64,000 nucleotides of DNA from the NCBI GenBank assembly GCA_937925715.1, contig CALAMG010000002.1, positions 67,190 to 131,189 of the forward strand, written 5' to 3'. Under the pieces are notes generated by a model, which was not told the DNA's origin, did not search any database, and saw nothing but the letters and a program-made list of their open reading frames with translations. The translations under genes and the position numbers were made by a program. Source of the DNA: an uncultured Collinsella sp. (GTDB taxonomy: Bacteria; Actinomycetota; Coriobacteriia; Coriobacteriales; Coriobacteriaceae). Below, in pieces: positions 33,011-41,918 of this stretch; position 1 is the first letter of the stretch; each line of letters starts with the position of its first letter.

Positions 33011-34884
33011 GCGCGATCACCCATCAATACATTCTTGGCGTGGAGCGTGGGGCAGATCCCGCAGCCGGTGCACGACGTGCGGGTACAGTCGGGAGTCGTG
33101 ACGCCCTCGAGCGAGCGACGGTACTCGCGCTCGAGGAAGCCGCGCGTGCAGCCGGGGCTCACGTGCTCCCACGGCAGGCGCCAGTCCAACTCGTAGGGCA
33201 GGTGCACGAGCTCATTGAGGTCGATGCCGTTTTTGGCAGCAGCTTCCTTCCAGTTATCGAGCGAGAAATGCTCTACCCAGGCGTCAAAGCGAGAGCCCGA
33301 GCGCCAAGCATCGATGATGACGGGCGTCATGTCACGACCGGCGCGGGAAAGCGCGGCCTCGATGAGCGAGGTCTCGGCATCGTGGTAATGCACGCGGACG
33401 GCACGGTTGCGAACGCTCGTGATAAGCAACTTCTGGCGACGCTTGACGTCGTCGTAGTCGAGCTGCGGGCACCACTGGAACGGCGTGGCAGCCTTGGGGA
33501 TAAAGACCGAAACCGAGATGGACACCGAGATCGAGCCGCGACGAGCCTTGGGCACCACGGAACGACCGAGCTCCAGCACGTGATCGGCCAGATTGGCGAT
33601 GGCCACGATGTCCTCATCGCGCTCGCCGGGAAGGCCCATCATAAAGTAGAGCTTCATGCGGTTCCAGCCGGCCTCGAAGGCCGCCTTGGCCGCACGGTCC
33701 AGGTCCTCCTCGGTCACGTTCTTGTTAATGATGTCGCGCATGCGCTGGCTGCCGGCCTCGGGCGCGAACGTCAGGCCGCCCTTCTTTTCGCCGGCGACCG
33801 ACTCGGCCATATCCACGCCAAACGAATCCAGGCGCTGCGACGGAATAGACACGCGTATACCCGTATCCTCCAGGCGACGGTTGAGCCTGCCGAGCACGTC
33901 GCGAATGCAGGAGTGGTCGGTCGTGGAAAGCGAGGTCAGCGACACCTCGTCATAGCCGGTCTTTTCCAGACCCTGAATCACCGACGAGACGATCTGGTCG
34001 GCCGAGCGCTCGCGCACCGGGCGATACGTCATGCCGGCCTGACAAAAACGACAGCCGCGGGCGCAGCCGCGCAGGATCTCGATAGACAGGCGGTCGTGAA
34101 CCAGCTGCGCATAGGGCACGCACGACTGCGACAGCGGATTCGTGGCGCCGAAATCCTCAACGACGCGCTTGTAGACCACGGTCGGCGCATCCTTGCCTTC
34201 ACGCGGCACGGTGTAGCCATGCGGCGAGCAGGGCTCGTCGTGACGAACCTCATAGAGCGACGGCACGTAGTTGCCGGCAATGGATGCAAGCTGCTCGACA
34301 ATCTGCGCGCGCGGGACCCCTTCGTCACGCAGGCGGCGATGCAGCTGGCAGGTCTCGAGCAGCGATTCCTCGCCCTCACCGATGAGGATGGCATCGAAGA
34401 AGGCCGCGTACGGCTCGGGGTTGTACACCGAGGGACCGCCGGCGATGATGATTGGGTCGTCTTCACCTCGGTCGGCCGCTAACAGCGGAATGCCAGCGAG
34501 GTCCAAAGCCTCGAGGAAGTTCGTCACCGCCATCTCGTGCGGCACATGCAGACCGACGATATCAAACGAAGCGACCGGCGCTGCACCCTCGAGCGATAGC
34601 AGCGGAATACCCGCCTCGCGCATGGCGTCGCCCATATCGGGCCACGGCACATAGCCGCGCTCGCAGGAGATGCCCTCGGCCTGGTTAAGGATGTTGTAGA
34701 GGATGGCGATGCCCTGGTTGGGCAGACCGACCTCGTACACATCCGGATAGATCAGGCAGCAACGGTAGTCGGCATCGGCCTTGGAAAGCGTGCCCCACTC
34801 GTGATCGATATAGCGACTCGGCTTCTCGACCTTGGCGAGCAACGGCTCAATTAAATGAAAACAGTCTTGGTATGCAACGCGCAA
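33007..34884 (-). CDS. TIGR03960-type B12-binding-like radical SAM protein
   Basis: The 625 residues have an N-terminal region resembling the cobalamin-binding fold of radical SAM enzymes (ALDLAGIPLLAADRGEDDPIIIAGGPSVYNPEPYAAFFDAILIGEGEESL), then the radical SAM cluster motif CARGCRFCQ (C-x3-C-x2-C) near residue 282. The C-terminus has a further Cys group (CTRTSCTGCGICP) that could hold a second cluster. The start is TTG at 34884, with AGGGG upstream. Substrate unknown. The downstream overlapping DUF2344 gene is its constant partner. Confidence 0.87.
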   Translation of the reverse strand: MRVAYQDCFHLIEPLLAKVEKPSRYIDHEWGTLSKADADYRCCLIYPDVYEVGLPNQGIAILYNILNQAEGISCERGYVPWPDMGDAMREAGIPLLSLEGAAPVASFDIVGLHVPHEMAVTNFLEALDLAGIPLLAADRGEDDPIIIAGGPSVYNPEPYAAFFDAILIGEGEESLLETCQLHRRLRDEGVPRAQIVEQLASIAGNYVPSLYEVRHDEPCSPHGYTVPREGKDAPTVVYKRVVEDFGATNPLSQSCVPYAQLVHDRLSIEILRGCARGCRFCQAGMTYRPVRERSADQIVSSVIQGLEKTGYDEVSLTSLSTTDHSCIRDVLGRLNRRLEDTGIRVSIPSQRLDSFGVDMAESVAGEKKGGLTFAPEAGSQRMRDIINKNVTEEDLDRAAKAAFEAGWNRMKLYFMMGLPGERDEDIVAIANLADHVLELGRSVVPKARRGSISVSISVSVFIPKAATPFQWCPQLDYDDVKRRQKLLITSVRNRAVRVHYHDAETSLIEAALSRAGRDMTPVIIDAWRSGSRFDAWVEHFSLDNWKEAAAKNGIDLNELVHLPYELDWRLPWEHVSPGCTRGFLEREYRRSLEGVTTPDCTRTSCTGCGICPTLHAKNVLMGDRA

Positions 34885-34894
34885 CGGAAAACCC

Positions 34895-35824
34895 CTAAGC
34901 AGCGAGATCTGATGCGTCCTGATAGGACGCCATAGGACGGGTAGCGCCCGCGACCGTGGTCACCAGATCGCGAACGCGGGAGAACGTGGCAGTGACCACC
35001 TCGTTGGCACGGCTGTAGTCGGCATCGCGCTCGTAGAGCGAAACGAGCGCACGGCCCATGCCATAGGTGCCCGCGGCAGCAGTGAGCGCCTTGACGGCAA
35101 ACCCAATATGCGGCGTCTGCTTGACAAGTGCGCGGGTGACCGCTCGGATCACAAGACCGCCGGCAAGCACGCCCGCGACCTCGTAGCCGCGCTCAGGCTT
35201 AATGCCGCGTCCAAAGACGGCAGCGAGCTCAAAGAGCATGCCCACCTGCGCCAGCGCCATAACGGGATAATCGGCGCCCGGCAAAAACACCAGCGCACCG
35301 GTCGCCATATTGGTGAGCGCGCACGAGGTGATGATACGATTGGCCGCAGCGATGCGCATGAAGGCAAAGTTCGCCGCAAAAGCCGTTTCCTTGTCGGTGC
35401 GATCGAGAATCCAGCGGGCAAGCGTCTCGAGCAGATACGTCTTATCGGTTGCCGCTACCACGCCGAGCATGGGCGTAGACTCCTCGATAAACGGCACCTC
35501 CACAGCAGACTCGGCAAGCACGCACACGGGCGCGCCGGCGATCACGAGCTCCTGCACGGCACTCTCCAAGCGGTCGGAACCACACGAGAGCACCAGCACC
35601 ACATCGGTATCGGTCTTTGGAGCAATTCGCTCCTCCCCCAGACGCTCGACGCGCACAATGCCCGAGGTCGTCTGCGGCACAAAGGCGTCACGCACCGTCT
35701 CGGCCAGAAAGCGCGAGGCGGACGAATCCAGATAGACCGAGACGCGCACAGGTGTATCGGAATCCTTCTTAACGGACGCGCCCATCTTAAAAGCGCGGGT
35801 CAGCTTATCTACGGGAATTTTCAT
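34895..35824 (-). CDS. DUF697-like (YcjF-type) hypothetical protein
   Basis: I recognise only a partial domain. Residues about 75-140 look like an alpha/beta fold (TDVVLVLSCGSDRLESAVQELV, PVCVLAESAVEVPFIEE). Residues 155-260 resemble DUF697: NRIITSCALTNMATGALVFLPGADYPVMALAQVGMLFELAAVFGRG, with amphipathic to hydrophobic helices that might contact the membrane. Length 309 residues. It lies between rodA and the radical-SAM gene with short gaps (18 and 10 bases), so it is probably cotranscribed with the elongasome genes. No function can be assigned. Confidence 0.7.
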   Translation of the reverse strand: MKIPVDKLTRAFKMGASVKKDSDTPVRVSVYLDSSASRFLAETVRDAFVPQTTSGIVRVERLGEERIAPKTDTDVVLVLSCGSDRLESAVQELVIAGAPVCVLAESAVEVPFIEESTPMLGVVAATDKTYLLETLARWILDRTDKETAFAANFAFMRIAAANRIITSCALTNMATGALVFLPGADYPVMALAQVGMLFELAAVFGRGIKPERGYEVAGVLAGGLVIRAVTRALVKQTPHIGFAVKALTAAAGTYGMGRALVSLYERDADYSRANEVVTATFSRVRDLVTTVAGATRPMASYQDASDLAA

Positions 35825-35842
35825 GGCAAACCCCTCCAGCGG

Positions 35843-37069
35843 TTACGCGGCGCCCGAACGATGCCGCCATATGGATTGTACGATACCCACCGTCAGCAGC
35901 TGAATCATCATCGAAGACGAACCGAAGCTAATAAATGGGAGCGGAATACCGGTAATCGGCATCACGCCGATGCACATGCCGATGTTTTCGAAGGTCTGGA
36001 ACGCCCACATGCCAACGATGCCCACACACGAAAGACGCAAAAACAGCGACTCACACTTAAAGGCGACGCGAATCGTCGAAAAGATCAGCAGCACGTAGAG
36101 GCACAGGAGCAAAAAAGAACCGCAAAAACCAAAGGTCTCGGACAGGAAGGCGAAGACGAAGTCGGTGTGGAACTCAGGCAGAAAGCCGCCGGCCGACTGC
36201 GTCGCATGGCCCAAACCCTTACCAAAGAAGCCGCCCGAGCCAACGGCGATAAGCGACTGCTGCAGGTTGTAGGCATCGTCCGAATCGGCATTATCGGGGT
36301 CGATAAAGACCGTCAGACGGTTCATCTGATACTGCTTGATGAGCACATCGTGGCCGAGCAACGAATCAAAGACCGAATCGAGCGCCAGAACGAGGGCCAC
36401 CAAGCCCACGAGCAGGGCAAGAGTCGACAGCACCCATTCGCGGCGTGCACCGCTCATGCAGATGACGATGGCGCCCGAAACAAGCACGACCAGGCCCGAG
36501 CCCAGGTCGCCCATGGCAACGACGGCCAAAAACGGAATGGACAGCATGCCGCAGAGCTTGACGTAGTCGCGAACGGTATCGATGCGACCGTTATACTGCG
36601 AGCCAAGCGTAGCAATAAAGAAGATGGTGATGAGCTTGGCAAGCTCAACCGGCTGGAATGTCAAGCCGATACCGGGAATCTTGATCCAGCCCGTCATGCC
36701 CAGACCGCCCGTATAGGACAGGCCCGGAATCTTGGGCGAGAAGATCACGATCAGGTCGATGACGAGCAACGCCGTCGAGAAATTGGAAATACCGCGCAAG
36801 TCGGTACGCCAGACCAACACCGCCAGCACCGCCCCGATGCCGATTCCCAGCAGATGGCGTGAGAACGAGGCATCGGCCTTAAACTGCGAAGCCGACCAGA
36901 TGATGATGGCACCGTAGGCGACGAGCGCCACAGTAGCCACGAGCACACCGATATGCACCTTTTGGCGAAACGTGCCGCGCGAGGCCGAAAGTTGCTTGTT
37001 GACGCGGTCCAGGCTGCTGCGAGAGCCGGTCTTGGTTGAACGGAACAGATCCGCCGGAGAAAAATCCAT
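35843..37069 (-). CDS. rodA: Rod-shape-determining protein RodA (SEDS glycosyltransferase)
   Basis: SEDS-family peptidoglycan polymerase that works with PBP2 in cell elongation. The 408 residues have about ten membrane segments and conserved SEDS stretches: PVELAKL, MGDLGSGLV, a QQSLIAVGSGGFFGKGLG loop, and the C-terminal GMCIGVMPITGIPLPFISFGSSSM. It lies nine bases after mrdA, its transpeptidase partner. Confidence 0.95.
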   Translation of the reverse strand: MDFSPADLFRSTKTGSRSSLDRVNKQLSASRGTFRQKVHIGVLVATVALVAYGAIIIWSASQFKADASFSRHLLGIGIGAVLAVLVWRTDLRGISNFSTALLVIDLIVIFSPKIPGLSYTGGLGMTGWIKIPGIGLTFQPVELAKLITIFFIATLGSQYNGRIDTVRDYVKLCGMLSIPFLAVVAMGDLGSGLVVLVSGAIVICMSGARREWVLSTLALLVGLVALVLALDSVFDSLLGHDVLIKQYQMNRLTVFIDPDNADSDDAYNLQQSLIAVGSGGFFGKGLGHATQSAGGFLPEFHTDFVFAFLSETFGFCGSFLLLCLYVLLIFSTIRVAFKCESLFLRLSCVGIVGMWAFQTFENIGMCIGVMPITGIPLPFISFGSSSMMIQLLTVGIVQSIWRHRSGAA

Positions 37070-37078
37070 CGCAACCTC

Positions 37079-39148
37079 CTATCGAACCGAAGAATCGCCC
37101 GAGGCCGAAGAGGTATCGGGCTCGTCATAAATCACGCCGAGCACGTCGCGCACGACATGCATCGCGGTATCTGAGCCGCCGCCGCCCTGCTCCAGGACGG
37201 TAGCGATGACATACTTGGGATCATCGGCCGGTGCATAGGCGCAGAACCACGCGTATTCGTCCTCGCCGCTTTTCTCGCCCGTGCCCGACTTGCCGTATAC
37301 CTGCGGCGTCAGGGTGCCAAAGTGAGCCGCCAGGGACGTCGATGCCGTGTAAATCACGTCGTGCATGCCGTTGCGAACAAGAGCCAAATCCGAATCGCTG
37401 TTGATCTTGGCCTCCAGGCGCTTCTTCTTGCCCTTGCCGTTGTATTTATAGGCATCGCCGTCGCCATCGCGCGACACGGCAGACAAAAACACGTGAGGCA
37501 CGTACTGTTTGCCGCCGTTGGCAAGACCCATATAGGCACACGCCATCTGTAGGGGCGTCACCAGGATGTCACCCTGACCGATGGCAATGTTGGTCATATC
37601 GCCGGCATTCCACTTGCGGTCCTCGGCAGAGGCGTCGGTGAAGTACGACTCTTTCCACTCGGCATCGGGAATACGGCCCGCGCCCTCACTCGGCAGATCG
37701 ATACCGCAGGTCTTGCCTAGGCCCCAGCGACGAAAGACCTCCTGCAGGCCCTCGGAATGTTGCTCGTCATAAAAGAACGCCTTGCCCATGTCGTAGAAGA
37801 CGGGGTCGCACGAGTTGGCGATACCCGACTGCAGCGTCATGGTGCCGTGGCCGGAATGCAGCCAGCAGTACTTGCCCCACGACTTGCCCAGACCCGTCCA
37901 ATAGCCCGTGCAGTTGGTCGTCTGCCCCGACGTGTAGGTTCCAAACTCAAGACCGGCTAGTGCTGAGAGCGGCTTGATGGTCGAGGCCGACATGTACTGT
38001 CCGCTAATGGCGCGGTTGAGCAGCGGGTGCGAACCCTTGTCATCATTGAGCTCGGTCCACACGTCATTTGAGACGCCGCCGATAAAGACGGACGGATCGA
38101 ACTTGGGCTCGCTCGCCATGCCCAGGATCTCGCCATTGTTGGGATCGAGACACACCACAGCGCCGTTGCCGGCATTGCTGTAGCCAGTGGTCTTGGCAAG
38201 CTCGATAGCGCTCGCCAGTGCCGTCTCACAGGCCTGTTGGATCTTAAGGTCGAGCGTGAGCTTAATGTCGGAGCCGGCCTTCGCGGGCACGGCGCCGGCC
38301 TGACCGGTCACATTGCCCGAGGCATCGACCTTGACGGTCTGCTCACCACGAATACCCTGCAGCAGGTTTTCGTAGTAGCTCTCAACGCCCGCCTGGCCCA
38401 CGATATCGCCCGACTGGTACGTAATCTTGCCAGCGGAAGCATCATCATCGCCAGAGGTTTTCTTATTCTGGGCCTCGAGCTGCTCGGAGGTAATGGTGCC
38501 GGTATAGCCCAAGATATGGCATGCCGTCTCACCATATGGATACTGGCGCTCGGTACGCTCGGCAATCTTGACGCCCGGGAACTCGCCGGCATGCTCCTGA
38601 ATATAGGCAACCGTGGAGCGACGGACGTCCGTCGCGATGGTATGCAGGCTCTGGGCGCCCTCTGTATTGTCCTGAATATTGCGAAGGGCCGCCACGTAAG
38701 GCATTCCAAGCACGTTGGCAAGATGGCGAACCAGAACCTCATCCTCGGCAAGGTCGCGGTAGGCCACGACAGCAAGTGAGGGACGGTTCTGAACAAGCGC
38801 CACGCCATTGCGGTCGAGGATGCGACCGCGCACAGCGGGTGTGGTAACGGTGCGAGTCTGATTGCTATTAGCCTGCTTCTCGTAATAGTCCGACGAGACC
38901 ATCTGCATGCCCCACAGCTTGACGGCAAGCGCCGCAAACATCGCGCCCACACCCGTGGTGAGGATGGAAAAGCGGCCCTTGAAGGCGGTCGCCGCGGTAT
39001 TGCCCTCGCCCTCGGTGGCGCGCGGGGCCGTTCCATGCTGCGTATCGTAGGTAAAACGGGAATCGCCACGACGCATGATGACCAGCGCGACCACGATGGC
39101 CACAACCAGCACGATACCGGCGATAATAACCGTCAACTGGGAAGACAT
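37079..39148 (-). CDS. mrdA: Penicillin-binding protein 2 (class B, elongation transpeptidase)
   Basis: Cross-links peptidoglycan with RodA. The 689-residue protein has one N-terminal membrane segment followed by another hydrophobic stretch near residue 60, a dimerisation domain (RGRILDRNGVALVQNRP), and the transpeptidase domain: SASTIKP with the acyl-enzyme Ser, NSCD (SxD, as in other PBP2s) and KSGTGE (KSG in place of KTG). A hydrophobic and charged prefix makes it longer than E. coli PBP2. It follows mreD in the mre operon. Confidence 0.93.
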   Translation of the reverse strand: MSSQLTVIIAGIVLVVAIVVALVIMRRGDSRFTYDTQHGTAPRATEGEGNTAATAFKGRFSILTTGVGAMFAALAVKLWGMQMVSSDYYEKQANSNQTRTVTTPAVRGRILDRNGVALVQNRPSLAVVAYRDLAEDEVLVRHLANVLGMPYVAALRNIQDNTEGAQSLHTIATDVRRSTVAYIQEHAGEFPGVKIAERTERQYPYGETACHILGYTGTITSEQLEAQNKKTSGDDDASAGKITYQSGDIVGQAGVESYYENLLQGIRGEQTVKVDASGNVTGQAGAVPAKAGSDIKLTLDLKIQQACETALASAIELAKTTGYSNAGNGAVVCLDPNNGEILGMASEPKFDPSVFIGGVSNDVWTELNDDKGSHPLLNRAISGQYMSASTIKPLSALAGLEFGTYTSGQTTNCTGYWTGLGKSWGKYCWLHSGHGTMTLQSGIANSCDPVFYDMGKAFFYDEQHSEGLQEVFRRWGLGKTCGIDLPSEGAGRIPDAEWKESYFTDASAEDRKWNAGDMTNIAIGQGDILVTPLQMACAYMGLANGGKQYVPHVFLSAVSRDGDGDAYKYNGKGKKKRLEAKINSDSDLALVRNGMHDVIYTASTSLAAHFGTLTPQVYGKSGTGEKSGEDEYAWFCAYAPADDPKYVIATVLEQGGGGSDTAMHVVRDVLGVIYDEPDTSSASGDSSVR

Positions 39149-39161
39149 CTACGGGCCTCCC

Positions 39162-39728
39162 CTATTTGAGCTTACGGGTCTTGGGCTTAAAGCGCATGCC
39201 CGTCTGGCGTCCGCCACGCGCGGAGAATCCATAGCCGGACTGCGGCACGACACCGGACATCAAAAACGGAATGGCAACCAGACCCGTCAGGATCGAGGAC
39301 GGCAGCGCATGGCCGAAGATCGCCACGACAAAGCTCGTCTCCAAACCCATAAACAGCAAGATGATGCTGTAGATCACATTAATGACGAGCGCGAAGGCGC
39401 CCACAGTGACGCCGCGCGCACTCGGGGTACCGCCCGTCTGACCGACGGCGCTGTGCACCAGGGCAAAAGAACCCACGGTCAGCAGGAGTGACATAACGCC
39501 CACCGGCACGGCAGCGGACAGGTCATAAAACAAGCCGCTGCAAAAACCGCACACGACGGCACGGGTCGGGTCGCCCGAGAACACGCTTAGGCACACCAGG
39601 ATAATCATGAAGTTGACGCGACCGCCCGCAATGGAGATCTGCGGTGCCAGGCCTGCCTGCAGCAGCACGCACACGATGGCGGCGATCACAAACGTACGGG
39701 AGCTCATCCCCTGCTCGTGTAGATCCAT
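39162..39728 (-). CDS. mreD: Rod-shape-determining protein MreD
   Basis: A small integral membrane protein of the elongasome. The 188 residues contain about five membrane segments and the characteristic FVIAAIVCVLLQAGLAPQISIAGGRVNFMIILVCLSVFSG...GFCSGLFYDLS. A basic C-terminal tail follows. ATG at 39728 is preferred by spacing from GGGGG; ATG at 39734 is too close to it. Between mreC and mrdA. Confidence 0.9.
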   Translation of the reverse strand: MDLHEQGMSSRTFVIAAIVCVLLQAGLAPQISIAGGRVNFMIILVCLSVFSGDPTRAVVCGFCSGLFYDLSAAVPVGVMSLLLTVGSFALVHSAVGQTGGTPSARGVTVGAFALVINVIYSIILLFMGLETSFVVAIFGHALPSSILTGLVAIPFLMSGVVPQSGYGFSARGGRQTGMRFKPKTRKLK

Positions 39729-39739
39729 GGACATGCCCC

Positions 39740-40738
39740 CTATTCGCTCGAGCCGGAATCGGTCGTCTCGGACGTGTCGGAACTGTCATCCGAGCTCTCG
39801 TCCTTCGTCTTGGTCGCAGCATCGCGCGACGTTCCCTGCGGTGTGCTGTTGGCCGTCCTCACGTCTTCATCCGAGGCCGACTGTTCGTCGGTCAGCGAGG
39901 TGATGACCAGCACTTCCTCGTTGTTCTCGGCCGTCGTCTGGGCGCGCACCACAATGGTGTAGTACACGTCGTTTGCCGATTTCTCAACCGACGAGACGGT
40001 GCCAAGCGGAAGGCCCTTGGGGAACACGCCACCGATGCCCGAGGTCACGATGATATCGCCAACCTTAACGTCGGAGTCAACGCTCACGTACTCAAGACGC
40101 AGCGTGCCGTCAGCCTGACCCTGTAGCATGCCCTGAGCGCGCGTGTCCTGCACCATAGCGGACACGCCGGAGTTCTCGTCGCCAATCAGGCGCACGGTAG
40201 AGGTCTTGGCCGATACCTCGATAATCTGGCCGATAACACCGGCAGAGCTCGTCACGGGCATGTTGATGGTAAGGCCGTCGGCAGAGCCCTTGTCGATGGT
40301 AACGGTCGAGGTCCAGGCATCGCCGGAAGCACCAACGATACGAGCTGCGGTCGATTTGAGGTTATAGGTCGACTGCAGGCCGACCAGCCCCTCCAGACGC
40401 TCGGCGGTCTTTTGAGCCTCGGAGAGCTCAGCAACTTTAGAGGTCAGTTCCTCGTTTTGCTTCTTGAGCTCGTCGAGCGTGTCCTGCGACGCCGTAAGGT
40501 TAGAGAACACGTTGCCGATCGCATTGAAAGGAGCCGCCACGGCCGAGCCCACGAAGCGCACCGGCGAGGTAATCGTCGTTACGCCCGAACGCACGGCATG
40601 AATCGGTCCTGCCTCGCCCTCGCGGATGTAAAACGTGAGCAGCAACACCGAAATCAGGCTGAAAACAATCAACGGGCGCATACCCGTTGATTGTCGCTTG
40701 GTATTCAGATTTGTGGAGAAACCCGAAGATCGTGCCAA
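39740..40738 (-). CDS. mreC: Rod-shape-determining protein MreC
   Basis: A bitopic protein linking MreB to the peptidoglycan enzymes. The 332 residues have one membrane segment (LIVFSLISVLLLTFYI), a coiled coil (about 80-115, LDELKKQNEELTSKVAELSEAQKTAERL), and the paired beta-barrels with VTSSAGVIGQI and VTSGIGGVFPKGLPLG. The Ser/Asp/Thr-rich C-terminal tail (about 50 residues) is longer than usual. The start is TTG at 40738 behind AGGTGG. Confidence 0.95.
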   Translation of the reverse strand: MARSSGFSTNLNTKRQSTGMRPLIVFSLISVLLLTFYIREGEAGPIHAVRSGVTTITSPVRFVGSAVAAPFNAIGNVFSNLTASQDTLDELKKQNEELTSKVAELSEAQKTAERLEGLVGLQSTYNLKSTAARIVGASGDAWTSTVTIDKGSADGLTINMPVTSSAGVIGQIIEVSAKTSTVRLIGDENSGVSAMVQDTRAQGMLQGQADGTLRLEYVSVDSDVKVGDIIVTSGIGGVFPKGLPLGTVSSVEKSANDVYYTIVVRAQTTAENNEEVLVITSLTDEQSASDEDVRTANSTPQGTSRDAATKTKDESSDDSSDTSETTDSGSSE

Positions 40739-40759
40739 ATGGAATCCACCTTTTGGAAA

Positions 40760-41803
40760 TTAAGCATTGGTCTGGACGAAGCCGCCATCAAACGCATTGG
40801 CCTCGAGCACGCGGGCACAGCCGTTAACGACGTTATCGAGCGCCGTGGGGCTGACGTTGACCGAAACGCCGGTCTCATCGCGCAGGCGCACGTCGAGACC
40901 GCGCAGCAGCGCGCCGCCACCAGTCAGCAAAATGCCGTAGTACATAAGGTCCGAGGCAAGATCGGGCGGCGTGGCATCGAGGGCGTCCTTAACGGCCTTG
41001 GCCATCTCGTCGAGCGGCTTGTTGAGCGCGCGACGAATCTCCTCGCTCTCGATGCGCACGGTCTTGGGCAGACCGGTGATCACGTCGCGGCCGTTGACCT
41101 CGACATCGAGCTCGTCCTTGAGCGGCACGGCGGAGCCGACCTTGATCTTGATGTCCTCTGCCGTACGCTCGCCGATGGCCAGGTTATAGGCATCACGAAC
41201 GTGCGTGAGGATGGCCTGATCGAACTCGTCGCCGGCAATACGGATGGACTGCGAGACGACGATGCCGCCCATAGCGATAACGGCAACCTCGGTGGTACCG
41301 CCACCGATGTCGATGACCATGGAGCCGGTGGGTTCCTCGACGGGCAGGTCGGCGCCGATAGCGGCGGCCATAGGCTCTTCGATCAGATAGGCCTGGCGAG
41401 CGCCGGCCTGGATCGTAGCCTCAAAGACGGCACGCTTCTCGACCGACGTGACGCCGGAGGGAACGCAAACGACAACGCGCGGACGCGGGGTCCACGGATA
41501 GCGCTTCTCGGAAGCCTTGTCGATAAAGTAGCGAAGCATGGCCTCGGTAACATCGAAGTCGGCGATGACGCCGTCCTTCAGGGGACGAACGGCCACGATG
41601 TTGCCGGGCGTACGGCCGAGCATGCGCTTTGCCTCGATACCGACCGCCAGGATGCGCTCGTCGTTCTTGTCGATGGCGACAACAGAGGGCTCGCGAATGA
41701 CAATGCCCTTGCCGCGCACGGAGACAAGCGTATTTGCGGTGCCGAGGTCGATGGCAAGATCGCCCGCATAGCTACCGAAGAACATATCCATCAAAGAAAA
41801 CAA
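40760..41803 (-). CDS. mreB: Rod-shape-determining protein MreB (actin-like)
   Basis: Forms membrane-bound filaments that orient cell-wall synthesis. The 347 residues carry the actin-family phosphate loops DLAIDLGTANTLV and MVIDIGGGTTEVAVIA, the connect motifs and LTGGGALLRGLD. The probable start is TTG at 41803, five bases after AGGAG; ATG codons at 41791 and 41785 are alternatives. First gene of mreB-mreC-mreD-mrdA-rodA. Its presence implies rod-like growth. Confidence 0.96.
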   Translation of the reverse strand: MFSLMDMFFGSYAGDLAIDLGTANTLVSVRGKGIVIREPSVVAIDKNDERILAVGIEAKRMLGRTPGNIVAVRPLKDGVIADFDVTEAMLRYFIDKASEKRYPWTPRPRVVVCVPSGVTSVEKRAVFEATIQAGARQAYLIEEPMAAAIGADLPVEEPTGSMVIDIGGGTTEVAVIAMGGIVVSQSIRIAGDEFDQAILTHVRDAYNLAIGERTAEDIKIKVGSAVPLKDELDVEVNGRDVITGLPKTVRIESEEIRRALNKPLDEMAKAVKDALDATPPDLASDLMYYGILLTGGGALLRGLDVRLRDETGVSVNVSPTALDNVVNGCARVLEANAFDGGFVQTNA

Positions 41804-41863
41804 CGCAACTCCTGATGTGTTGGATGATTGCTGGAAAACTACTAGCTCATGATACTAGCGCAA

Positions 41864-41896
41864 GCCCGGCACCTCACTTGCGGTGAAGCGCCGGGC
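41864..41896 (-). terminator. Weak terminator-like hairpin between the TPR gene and mreB
   Basis: A 7-bp stem GCCCGGC/GCCGGGC (41864-41870 with 41890-41896), with extra pairing inside. Only TTG follows it on the minus strand, so it may be a partial terminator or leader structure of mreB. Confidence 0.4.
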
Positions 41897-41918
41897 AAAG
41901 CTAAATCCCATAAGGTCA

